DNA from: Candidatus Omnitrophota bacterium
GTDB taxonomy: Bacteria; Omnitrophota; Gorgyraeia; Zapsychrales; Fredricksoniimonadaceae
NCBI GenBank assembly: GCA_017987425.1
Contig: JAGNTT010000015.1
Span: 1-14,718, forward strand
Direction of reading: 5' to 3'
Length of the DNA stretch: 14,718 bases
In this document: positions 5,241 to 12,262 of the stretch, piece by piece
How the letters are laid out: every line of letters begins with the position of its first letter
Numbering within the stretch: position 1 is the first letter of the stretch
The notes under the pieces: model-generated
Databases searched by the model: none
Seen by the model: only the letters and a program-made list of their open reading frames with translations
What the model was told of the DNA's origin: nothing
Made by a program: the position numbers and the translations under genes

Positions 5241-8069
5241 CTAAAACGCGTGGTTCAATCCCACCCAGACATGCACATCGTCTTCCGGATCGCTGATCGC
5301 GCGCGCGGCATCGATGCGCAGGATCGCATCTTCCAGATATGAACCGATCGACATATGAATGCGTAAGCCCAGGCCCGCGTCCCTGCGCAGATCCGTGTTC
5401 TTAAAACTGTCATACCAGCTTTGGCCGGCGTCGAAGAACGCGACACCGCTGACTTTACGCAAAGTGATCAGATGATCGAAAAAACTCCAATTAATTTTGC
5501 TTATCAGCGGAAAACGGTATTCGGCGGTTCCCAGAAGCGCGTTGGCCCCGCGCACCGTCTTGCGGTCAAACCCGCGCAGTCCGTCGATGCCGCCAAGCTC
5601 GAACAAATTCTTATCGTCCACGCTCCCCCACCCATACTTCGTCCGGATACCGATCTTGCTCTGCGCCGTCACCGGTCTAAAGAAACGGTAATCGACCATC
5701 GACCGGGTGAACTGCTGAGTGGCTCCCCAGAAATGTCCGGAATTTTCGACCATGGTATCAAGCGTGTATCCTTCCCGCGGGTCCGGATGAGGACGGGCAT
5801 TGCCCAAATGGAACGCGGCGCCGACGATGGCTTCATCATTTTTTAAATAAGAAGCATTGCGGACGTATTCGCTGCCGCCGAAGATCTTCGTGCGATTCAG
5901 GCTTTGATTGCGGATGAGATAAAGCGTCACGTGATCGTTGATGTCGGTAAGACCATACGCCGACGGCCACAATTCCTTCCGAAGAAATACTTTTCCGGAC
6001 ACAAGATCTTCCTCGCCGTCGTCAAAGTCCGTGCGGTTCTTCATCTCCACACCAAACGCCATCATGGAATCAAAAAGATTGTCCTTTTCATAACCGATGC
6101 GCGAGGTCTGCCATTTTTCGTTAAAATCATAATCGCTCGCGGCATAGAGAATCCGATCATACGGCTTCTGTACGGACGCTTTGATCCCTACACCCTGATC
6201 AAACTCAGGACCGGCGACGACATTGTAGGAACTCTCCGGCCAAAATATAGGAAGATCGTGCACAGGCAGATAGAGAGGAACCGGATAGAACCGAACGCGG
6301 CGCGGCCAATGATTATTTGTTTTATCCAGATCAAGCCAATGTTCTTCAGGGTCCAGCGTCACGCGCTTGATGCGCGAAGAACCTTCGGCATTCAGCGTTT
6401 GCTTGCCTGTGTTGGCATCCCATTCAAGATTCTTTGTCTCGCCGTCAGCGAACTGGACCTCAACATCGACAGGCATTTCGATCCCGCCCCGGTTTTCAAG
6501 ACGGATCTCCTGTCCCTTGACGCCCGCCACCGCGACATCGAATTTCTCGGCGGTATGCAGCCAGGAATTAAAAAAATCTTCCAGATCGGTCTTACTTTCT
6601 TCCTGGCAGATACGCTTAAAATCGGCCAAGCTCACATTACGATAAGAGTATTCTTTAAACAACCGGGCGAACGTCCGGTAAAACGCCTCATCCCCCATCA
6701 AGACCCGAAGCATCTTAACGACCATCGATCCTTTCCCGTACGCGAGTGAAAAAATACTGCTGGGCTCAGCGTAACCGGAAAGCTTGTCGATGATCGGATG
6801 GTCCATTCCCTGACGGGCAAGCAATTTGTAATGAATGCCGCCGGTAGTGCGGAACGATAAATGCGGAACAAAAATCTGCGCCCACTTCGGCCATCTGTTT
6901 ATATCGATAATGGAAGCGTCCTTGCCGTATTTGTCCTCGAGATAATCCTGAAGGAAATACGAATTAAAACCTTCCTCCATCCAGATCTCTTTAAAACTGT
7001 CAATGCCCAGAATGTTGTAAAACCACTGATGGCCGGTTTCATGGGCGATGAGAAAATCAAAATAACGGTAAAGACCCTTGGGCAGTTCAAACACACGAGT
7101 GTCGATAAAAACCAGGTTAGACATCTGCTCGCCGCCGTAGCCGAGATAGACCGGCGCGATGCTGAAACTTTCATAAGGATAGTCGCCGAATTTCGGGCTG
7201 TAATATTCCATTAACGATACGGCATTGTTCACCGCTTCCTGCGCGCGCTCCTCACGTCCGGGTAAATAATAGGAACGGATCGTCGTCGATTTAAATTTGC
7301 CTTCGACATATTTGTATTCGGAACTCATGGCCAGCGAAAACTCGCGCACGGGTATGGGCGTTTTAAACTCCATGGTTTTCATGGTCCCGGCATTTTCTTC
7401 GTTCACCAGATCGCCGGTATGGATCACGGTCTGGTCGGAAGGAACAGTCAGCCGCACACGATACGTGGAAGCCTCGCTGAAGAACGGGCGATGGAACGGA
7501 TAGAAAGGATAATTGCTCCAGCCGTTCTCGTCGTAAACGGACAGGATCGGATACCACCGAGAAAGCGCGATGACCTTTTCGTTCCATCCGAAACGGCCGT
7601 AGGCATGCGGGATCTTGAGTGTAAAATGCAAATCGACTGTGACTGCTTCTCCCGGCCCCAGAGCTTTCCCTAAAGAGACTTTGAGGATCGTCCGGTCCTC
7701 GCCTTCAATAGCGAATAAAAGCGTTTCATTCCCCCGGGTGGCATTCTGGATCTGAAATACATCTTTGGGAAATCCGTCCGGATAAGGATCGACTTTGAAA
7801 TATCCGGCATAGCGAAGAAGAAACGCCTTTTCCTTAGGTGTGTACATGCGGTTGGGGTAAACATGAAAATACAGAGCTTCCGTCGGTTTGGATGTCCGGT
7901 TGATGAACACCACTCTCTGGTGGGCGCTGATCAATTTGGAGGAAACGTCGATGGTCGCTTCGATATCATAATTCGGAGGATCAGCCGCCCAGACACCTGA
8001 AGGCGCGCAGCACATCACGGCAATCCATAAAATAAATACTTTCATCCGGCAAAATCCCATGATGTTCAT
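5241..8069 (-). CDS. M1-family zinc metallopeptidase fused to a C-terminal Omp85/BamA-type outer-membrane barrel
   Basis: A 942-residue exported protein. Residues 1-28 are a signal peptide (basic start, hydrophobic VFILWIAVMCCA, cleavage likely after G-V-W-A). Residues about 34-280 resemble the M1 N-terminal beta-saddle. The peptidase core has H343-E344-x-x-H347 and, 18 residues later, E366 in WMEEGFNSYF: the HExxH-x18-E zinc site. A likely catalytic tyrosine is Y444 in LAYGKGSMVVKMLR. The substrate-binding G-x-M-E-N motif reads G-E-Q-M-S-N (313-318). A short beta-sandwich follows (about 510-590). From about 612 the sequence alternates like beta-strands and carries the Omp85 signature ELGGIDGLRGFDRKTVRG (824-841), then ALLGTAEYRFPL, ending in Phe as barrels do. 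Expected location: barrel in the outer membrane, peptidase probably periplasmic. The ATG at 8069 is inferred; 8060 (better Shine-Dalgarno spacing) and 8087 are alternatives. Upstream codons to 8162 overlap the TPR gene. The upstream TPR stop is 10 bases away. Confidence 0.88.
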   Translation of the reverse strand: MNIMGFCRMKVFILWIAVMCCAPSGVWAADPPNYDIEATIDVSSKLISAHQRVVFINRTSKPTEALYFHVYPNRMYTPKEKAFLLRYAGYFKVDPYPDGFPKDVFQIQNATRGNETLLFAIEGEDRTILKVSLGKALGPGEAVTVDLHFTLKIPHAYGRFGWNEKVIALSRWYPILSVYDENGWSNYPFYPFHRPFFSEASTYRVRLTVPSDQTVIHTGDLVNEENAGTMKTMEFKTPIPVREFSLAMSSEYKYVEGKFKSTTIRSYYLPGREERAQEAVNNAVSLMEYYSPKFGDYPYESFSIAPVYLGYGGEQMSNLVFIDTRVFELPKGLYRYFDFLIAHETGHQWFYNILGIDSFKEIWMEEGFNSYFLQDYLEDKYGKDASIIDINRWPKWAQIFVPHLSFRTTGGIHYKLLARQGMDHPIIDKLSGYAEPSSIFSLAYGKGSMVVKMLRVLMGDEAFYRTFARLFKEYSYRNVSLADFKRICQEESKTDLEDFFNSWLHTAEKFDVAVAGVKGQEIRLENRGGIEMPVDVEVQFADGETKNLEWDANTGKQTLNAEGSSRIKRVTLDPEEHWLDLDKTNNHWPRRVRFYPVPLYLPVHDLPIFWPESSYNVVAGPEFDQGVGIKASVQKPYDRILYAASDYDFNEKWQTSRIGYEKDNLFDSMMAFGVEMKNRTDFDDGEEDLVSGKVFLRKELWPSAYGLTDINDHVTLYLIRNQSLNRTKIFGGSEYVRNASYLKNDEAIVGAAFHLGNARPHPDPREGYTLDTMVENSGHFWGATQQFTRSMVDYRFFRPVTAQSKIGIRTKYGWGSVDDKNLFELGGIDGLRGFDRKTVRGANALLGTAEYRFPLISKINWSFFDHLITLRKVSGVAFFDAGQSWYDSFKNTDLRRDAGLGLRIHMSIGSYLEDAILRIDAARAISDPEDDVHVWVGLNHAF

Positions 8070-8079
8070 TCTTCTTAAC

Positions 8080-8496
8080 CTATTCATGTTTTTTGGGAAC
8101 GGTGACTTTGGGAGACTTGTGCTTTTTCTGCGCGTCTTTGATGTATTGCCGGAACTGTTCATCGGCCATCAAATGGGCCAGATCCTGATCGTTGGTGAGA
8201 TGTTCGAAATCGTCATATCCGAGGTCGATAGCCCGACGGATGGCATTAAGCGCGGCATACCGGTCGTTCATCAGCGAATAACTGCAGGCAAGATTGTAAA
8301 AAATCACCGGGTCATCCGGACGCAGACGGGAAAGCCGTTCATCCAGCTCAAGACCTTCACGAAACAAACCTTTTTTCGTGTAGAGATCGGCGAGCGCCAT
8401 GAGCGTTTCAATGAAATCCGGGGCTTCCTTCAAAATACTTTCATAAAACCGGATTTCAAAGTCGTTGTCGTTGTTTTGAGGTTGCTGTTTGCCCAT
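8080..8496 (-). CDS. Small TPR-repeat protein
   Basis: A 138-residue protein with two clear tetratricopeptide repeats: about 28-60 (FIETLMALADLYTKKGLFREGLELDERLSRL, split here as two segments around the conserved A-x-x-Y-x-x-x-G) and 62-93 (NLACSYSLMNDRYAALNAIRRAI). A helical remnant follows with the D-x-D-L-x-x-L-x-x-x-x-x-F pattern (103-115) that often closes bacterial TPR arrays. The tail (122-138) is Lys/His-rich. TPRs bind partner proteins. There is no signal peptide or membrane segment, so it is probably cytoplasmic, although the next gene, 10 bases after its stop, encodes an outer-membrane protease-barrel. The ATG at 8496 lacks a recognisable Shine-Dalgarno; no better in-frame start was seen. 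Function unknown beyond a scaffolding role. Confidence 0.75.
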   Translation of the reverse strand: MGKQQPQNNDNDFEIRFYESILKEAPDFIETLMALADLYTKKGLFREGLELDERLSRLRPDDPVIFYNLACSYSLMNDRYAALNAIRRAIDLGYDDFEHLTNDQDLAHLMADEQFRQYIKDAQKKHKSPKVTVPKKHE

Positions 8497-8563
8497 AAGT
8501 TTTATAAGAGATACGCGGTAATTGGTACAGGCATTGGTTGCGTTGAAGAGGCATTTATTTTCC

Positions 8564-8612
8564 TACCTCTTTACCTCACCCACGCGCAAACACTACTCTA
8601 CCCCTTACCTCT
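8564..8612. repeat. Degenerate TACCTCT heptamer repeats at an aminotransferase 3' end
   Basis: TACCTCT occurs at 8564-8570 and 8606-8612, with a near copy TACCTCA at 8572-8578. It is the same heptamer as in the 5155-5237 array. The copy at 8606-8612 lies inside the aminotransferase reading frame, supplying part of its last codons and placing its stop at 8598-8600. The rest of this gap down to 8497 shows nothing further I can support: no terminator, and only a poor promoter-like TATAAA that sits too close to the TPR start. Confidence 0.6.
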
Positions 8613-9767
8613 TTTTTTAGAGTTTTCCAAATAAATCTTCATGCGTGCAATTGCCTCTTTAAGATTTTCATAACTCGACGCATAGGAAATTCGTACATAT
8701 CCTTCACACGACTGGCCGAAGGCGACACCCGGCACCAGCGCCACTTTCTGCTCGCTCAAAAGATTCTTGGCGAAATCCATGGAACTCTCGCCGGAGATCT
8801 TGATCGAAGGAAACGCGTAGAACGCGCCTTCCGGCATGTGACACGTCAGACCGATTTCATTGAGATTCTGAACGATGAAATTACGCCGGCGGTCGTATTC
8901 CTGTTTCATATTGATCGTTTCCTTGGCACCGTTCAGAATGGCTTCGCGCGCGGCGATCTGACCGGTGATGGACGCGCACAGCATCGTGTACTGATGAATC
9001 TTGGTCATGGCCGCGATGACCTCCGCAGGACCGCAGGCCCAGCCGATGCGGAATCCTGTCATGGCATAAACCTTGGAAAAACCATTGAGATAAACGATCC
9101 TATCCTGCATGCCAGGCAAAGTTGCCATCGGCGTATGCGGATAATCATACGTGAGCTCATCATAAACCTCGTCGGTGATGACAAGGATATCGAGCTTTTT
9201 GGCGACCGCGGCGAGAGCGAGCAGTTCTTTTTTCGTATAAGAAATCCCGCTCGGATTCGACGGATAACCGAGAAGAATGGCCTTCACGCTTTTGGTATAC
9301 GCTTTCTCAATGTCCTTGGGCGTGATCTTAAAACCGGTTTTGATCGTCGTCGGAATTGTGACCGGAATAGCACCCGCCAGATGAACAACGGCGGTATAGG
9401 CCACATAATACGGTTCAGGGATGATCACTTTGTCGCCGGGATTAAGGACCGCGCGCATAACAAGGTCGAGACCTTCGCTCACCCCGACGGTAATAAGGAT
9501 CTGCTCTTCGTAATCGTAATCCAGCTTGTATTTTTTCTTGAGATGTTCGGCGATGGCCTTGCGCAATTCAGGCATGCCTTTATTCGATGTGTATGATGTC
9601 GATCCCTGCTCGAGCGATGAGATCGCCTTTTCGCGGACGTGCCACGGCGTGACAAAGTCGGGCTCGCCGACTCCGAGCGATATGACGTCCTTCATACCGA
9701 GGACAAGATCGAAGAAAGCCCTGATCCCCGACGGAGCTAATTCCTGTACGCACTTGGATATCTGCAT
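8598..9767 (-). CDS. Class I/II pyridoxal-phosphate aminotransferase (aspartate/aromatic type)
   Basis: A 389-residue fold-type I aminotransferase of the AspC/PatA group, moving amino groups between amino acids and 2-oxo acids in the cytoplasm. Visible are LGVGEPDF (31-38), the substrate-side YTSNKGMPELR (59-69), PYYVAY (119-124), the NPSG motif (171-174; usually N-P-T-G), ITDEVYDELTY (197-207) with cofactor Asp and Tyr, and GFSKVYAMTGFRIGW (229-243) with the Schiff-base lysine K232. An Arg near 366 in YVRISYASS is the expected carboxylate binder. Exact substrate is uncertain. The ATG at 9767 has AAGAAGGA upstream and lies 20 bases after an Lrp/AsnC regulator, which probably controls amino acid metabolism including this gene. 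The last residues, S-K-K-R-G-K-G, are partly encoded by an intergenic-type heptamer repeat. Confidence 0.93.
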   Translation of the reverse strand: MQISKCVQELAPSGIRAFFDLVLGMKDVISLGVGEPDFVTPWHVREKAISSLEQGSTSYTSNKGMPELRKAIAEHLKKKYKLDYDYEEQILITVGVSEGLDLVMRAVLNPGDKVIIPEPYYVAYTAVVHLAGAIPVTIPTTIKTGFKITPKDIEKAYTKSVKAILLGYPSNPSGISYTKKELLALAAVAKKLDILVITDEVYDELTYDYPHTPMATLPGMQDRIVYLNGFSKVYAMTGFRIGWACGPAEVIAAMTKIHQYTMLCASITGQIAAREAILNGAKETINMKQEYDRRRNFIVQNLNEIGLTCHMPEGAFYAFPSIKISGESSMDFAKNLLSEQKVALVPGVAFGQSCEGYVRISYASSYENLKEAIARMKIYLENSKKRGKG

Positions 9768-9787
9768 TCTTGATTCCTTCTTACGGA

Positions 9788-10273
9788 TTACGGCGAAATG
9801 TTTAAACGTTTATGTTTGATGCTGCGTTTGAAAACCTGACCGTCTTCTTTATAGGTCTTGAGGAGAAAATGCGTCGCGGTCTGACGGACGTTCGGCATGG
9901 GAGACAACTTGGAAGCGACGAATTCGGCGACCATCTGAATAGAATCACCCTCGACGACAACCAAAAGATCGTATCCGCCGGAGACCAGATAACAGCTTTT
10001 GACTTCCGGAAAATTGTAGATTCGTTCGGCAATCGAATCAAAGCCCACGTCCTTCTGAGGCATGATCCCGACTTCGATCAGGGCGCGCACATTGCTGTTG
10101 GTACCCGGAAGAAGTTCGCGATTGATGACTGTTTTGTACTGCATGATGACACCGCTGTCTTCATGCTCCTTGATCGCCTTCTTGACGGCCTCGAGGCTTT
10201 TGCCGGTGAGCTTGGCAACCTCCTGCGGCGTCCGCCTGGCGTCCTTTGCGAGAACCTCCAGAATTTCATCCAT
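9788..10273 (-). CDS. Lrp/AsnC-family transcriptional regulator
   Basis: A 161-residue regulator with an N-terminal winged helix-turn-helix (about 1-47: ILEVLAKDARRTPQEVAKLTG, then S-L-E-A-V-K-K-A-I-K) and a C-terminal RAM ligand-binding domain (about 62-140) with the conserved SGGYDLLVVVEGDS (98-111). These proteins form octamers that bind amino acids and switch DNA binding. The next gene is an aminotransferase 20 bases away, so amino acid-responsive control of that gene is likely by context. The start is the ATG at 10273, because AAGGAG (10285-10280) precedes it by 6 bases; that Shine-Dalgarno overlaps the stop codon of the upstream coiled-coil gene. An upstream in-frame start at 10294 would lie inside that gene. 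The basic tail (FKRSIKHKRLN) extends past the RAM domain. Confidence 0.93.
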   Translation of the reverse strand: MDEILEVLAKDARRTPQEVAKLTGKSLEAVKKAIKEHEDSGVIMQYKTVINRELLPGTNSNVRALIEVGIMPQKDVGFDSIAERIYNFPEVKSCYLVSGGYDLLVVVEGDSIQMVAEFVASKLSPMPNVRQTATHFLLKTYKEDGQVFKRSIKHKRLNISP

Positions 10274-10279
10274 ACATAA

Positions 10280-10285
10280 CTCCTT
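10280..10285 (-). promoter_or_regulatory. Shine-Dalgarno fixing the Lrp regulator start
   Basis: AAGGAG in the mRNA, overlapping the TAA stop of the coiled-coil gene (10286-10284), 6 bases from the ATG at 10273. It favours that start over the longer frame at 10294 and couples translation of the two genes. Confidence 0.75.
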
Positions 10286-11321
10286 ATTTGGCATTATTGT
10301 TCACGTTTTCTTTCGACTCAGCCTGACGATTCAGCCGCTTCACTCGATTTTTAAGGATCGCAATATTTTCACGTAAATAACCGATCTCATCAGTCAAACC
10401 GCTATTAGCCGCATCAACGGCGGAGATGGCCTCGACCAAATTCTTGATACGGTGGTTTTCGATGCCCATCTTTTGATCTTTTTTGTATTTATCGATCTTG
10501 GCTTTCAATTGAGCGTTGTCGATCGCCATACCTTCCTGCTGTTTGGTCAGGATTCTGATCTGTTCCTCCGGAGTCGGCCCCGTCTGTGAGGCAATCATCT
10601 TATTCTTTGTTTCCAATGCAACAATCGCTTTGCGCAGAGCATCGATTTCATCTCTGAGGACGGCGACAGCCGGATCGATCGGCTTACGCTCATCCCTGAA
10701 CTTCCGAATGTTGTCCCTTAAAGCTTCTTCCTTTTCCCTTTGACCGATGATATGGGCTTCGAGAATGTCGCGTTCTTCCTGTACGGCCAATAACTTGTCT
10801 GAGTTATCTTCAACACCCATCAGTTTAAGCTTCAGCCGCGCAACTTCAATTTTCTGTTCCAGATATTTAATCTTCGATTCATAATCCTTGAGTTCACTGT
10901 TCTTTAGGCTCAGATCTTCCTGCTGCCGGCGGTCGTCGACGGAAGTTTTGGTCTTCCATGCTTTCTCATCGAGAAGGGCCTGATGCCCGCCGATTTTGAT
11001 CCGGAGTTCCCTGTTTTTCTTTTGCTTGTCCTGAAGATTAGCTTCCAGGTTCAATATCTCTTTCTGAAGGGTTTTCTGCTCAAGGCTCAACCGTATATTC
11101 TGAGCCATCAAATTATTGGCCTGCAGCTGCACGGTGATCATATCTTCCTGCCACTGGGGCCGATAGTTTGGAACACTTGAAATCTGAGCGGTTTCTTCGA
11201 ACAGTTCGGACTTAACCTGTTCAACTTCCGACAGTTTGGCGTTATCTTGAGCCAAAGAATTTTTAATACTCAATGTAAGCATTGATAGAACTAGTATCAA
11301 TACTATTTTTCTTGATTTCAT
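10284..11321 (-). CDS. Secreted coiled-coil protein of unknown function
   Basis: A 345-residue protein I do not recognise as a named family. Residues 1-24 are a classic signal peptide (M-K-S-R-K, then hydrophobic IVLILVLSMLTLSI, cleavage likely after N-S-L-A). The rest is almost wholly charged helix with heptad-like spacing: probable coiled coils at about 60-125, 130-212 and 218-335, broken by Pro-containing stretches (VPNYRP at 50-55, KPIDP at 213-217, TGPTP at 247-251). No membrane helix follows the signal, so the mature protein should be periplasmic or surface-associated, perhaps a scaffold in the envelope. The only in-frame ATG suiting the signal peptide is 11321; it has no clear Shine-Dalgarno, but a sigma70-like promoter ends 8 bases upstream. 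The Lrp gene begins 10 bases after its stop. Confidence 0.8.
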   Translation of the reverse strand: MKSRKIVLILVLSMLTLSIKNSLAQDNAKLSEVEQVKSELFEETAQISSVPNYRPQWQEDMITVQLQANNLMAQNIRLSLEQKTLQKEILNLEANLQDKQKKNRELRIKIGGHQALLDEKAWKTKTSVDDRRQQEDLSLKNSELKDYESKIKYLEQKIEVARLKLKLMGVEDNSDKLLAVQEERDILEAHIIGQREKEEALRDNIRKFRDERKPIDPAVAVLRDEIDALRKAIVALETKNKMIASQTGPTPEEQIRILTKQQEGMAIDNAQLKAKIDKYKKDQKMGIENHRIKNLVEAISAVDAANSGLTDEIGYLRENIAILKNRVKRLNRQAESKENVNNNAK

Positions 11322-11329
11322 ACGGCCCC

Positions 11330-11358
11330 ATTATAGCGGGACAGTACTTAAACGGCAA
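11330..11358 (-). promoter_or_regulatory. Sigma70-type promoter giving a leaderless or nearly leaderless mRNA
   Basis: On the minus strand TTGCCG (11358-11353) and a perfect TATAAT (11335-11330) are separated by exactly 17 bases, a close match to the sigma70 consensus. Only 8 bases lie between the -10 box and the ATG at 11321, so a usual start site 6-8 bases after the -10 would give an mRNA beginning at or next to the ATG. This is the best promoter I see in the window, and it would drive the coiled-coil, Lrp and aminotransferase genes. The remaining bases between 11359 and 11404 show no terminator for pabC. Confidence 0.7.
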
Positions 11359-11404
11359 GAAATTACTCGGCGGGTTAAATGAGCAAATAGATTGGTATAA
11401 AGCC

Positions 11405-12262
11405 CTAAACAGAGGCAGTTAGAGGACTTAAGGCCGACACTCGAGCCGGGCATTTTTTCCGGTACCAACTGCGGAGCTGGTACGTGAGATCCCCGATGCG
11501 GCCCAGCTTGATTGTTTTCGAATCGATCCGGGTAATGGGCATGATCCCCAAGATGGCATTCGTCAAAAACGCCTCATCGCTGCTTAAGAAATCAGTCAGT
11601 TTGGGTTTGACGGCCTTGACAGCTATTTTGCGGTCGCGCGCGCATTCCATCACCGCGCGGCGCGTGATGCCTTCCAGACATCCGAGCGTCAGAGACGGCG
11701 TATGCAGGACGCTGTTCTTGACAAAAAACACATTCGACCGGCTGGCCTCGAACACATAACCTTTCGCATTGACTAAAAAAGCTTCCTGAAACCCCTGGGC
11801 CGCCGCTTTCTGGTAAGCCTCGCGGTAACGGACATAATCGAGAGATTTCACGCACGCATATTTCTGCGTGCGGCTTGGACAGGATACCGCTGTGACATTG
11901 TATCCGAGCGTATACTCGCGGTCGGTCAAGACCTTGCGGGGCATGGCGAGAACCGCCAGACTGAAAGCGCCGTTTTTTTGATAGGCCATGAGGCGCAGAC
12001 GCGCGTTTTTCAGTTGATTGAAAACCAGAACTTTGTGGATGACAGCCTGGAGGTCTTTAATGGTGTATGGAAAACGGATGTTAAGAACTCTAAGGCCCTG
12101 CTTGAGTCGGGTGATGTGGCGGTCCAGAAAACAAGGCAGGCCTTCTTCGACGCGTACTGTTTCAAATACACCGCGGGCTTCAAAAATGCCCGGGGTCATA
12201 GATTCGAGAAAGATGTCGTCCCTGACAAGAAACTCACCGTCGATAAAAACAGTGCATTTCAT
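11405..12262 (-). CDS. pabC: 4-amino-4-deoxychorismate lyase (class IV PLP enzyme)
   Basis: A 285-residue fold-type IV PLP enzyme. In this context it should release pyruvate from aminodeoxychorismate to give p-aminobenzoate for folate. Visible are GVFETVRVEEGLPCFLDRH (31-49), typical of PabC/IlvE, the Schiff-base lysine K139 in CVKSLDYVRYREA, the block FEASRSNVFFV (171-181) with E172, and GCLEGITRRAV (194-204) forming the phosphate-binding turn. Branched-chain or D-amino acid aminotransferases share these motifs; the assignment as PabC rests on the overlap with pabB. The ATG at 12262 overlaps the pabB stop (ATGA) and has a full AAGGAGG 5 bases upstream; 20 further codons of open frame inside pabB are not part of the gene. 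Confidence 0.88.
   Translation of the reverse strand: MKCTVFIDGEFLVRDDIFLESMTPGIFEARGVFETVRVEEGLPCFLDRHITRLKQGLRVLNIRFPYTIKDLQAVIHKVLVFNQLKNARLRLMAYQKNGAFSLAVLAMPRKVLTDREYTLGYNVTAVSCPSRTQKYACVKSLDYVRYREAYQKAAAQGFQEAFLVNAKGYVFEASRSNVFFVKNSVLHTPSLTLGCLEGITRRAVMECARDRKIAVKAVKPKLTDFLSSDEAFLTNAILGIMPITRIDSKTIKLGRIGDLTYQLRSWYRKKCPARVSALSPLTASV

Noticed and set aside
5904..6749. A 281-codon open frame on the plus strand
   Set aside because: It lies wholly opposite the M1-barrel gene, has no family motif, and its composition is what antisense of a coding strand gives.
8070..8162. N-terminal extension of the M1-barrel frame
   Set aside because: It mostly overlaps the TPR gene and would put about 31 residues before an otherwise normal signal peptide.
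8505..8545. Promoter with TATAAA before the TPR gene
   Set aside because: The -35 match is poor and the -10 box is only 4 bases from the start codon, so transcription would begin inside the gene.
8838..9596. A 252-codon open frame on the plus strand
   Set aside because: It is opposite the aminotransferase, whose motifs are complete; the plus-strand translation matches nothing recognisable.
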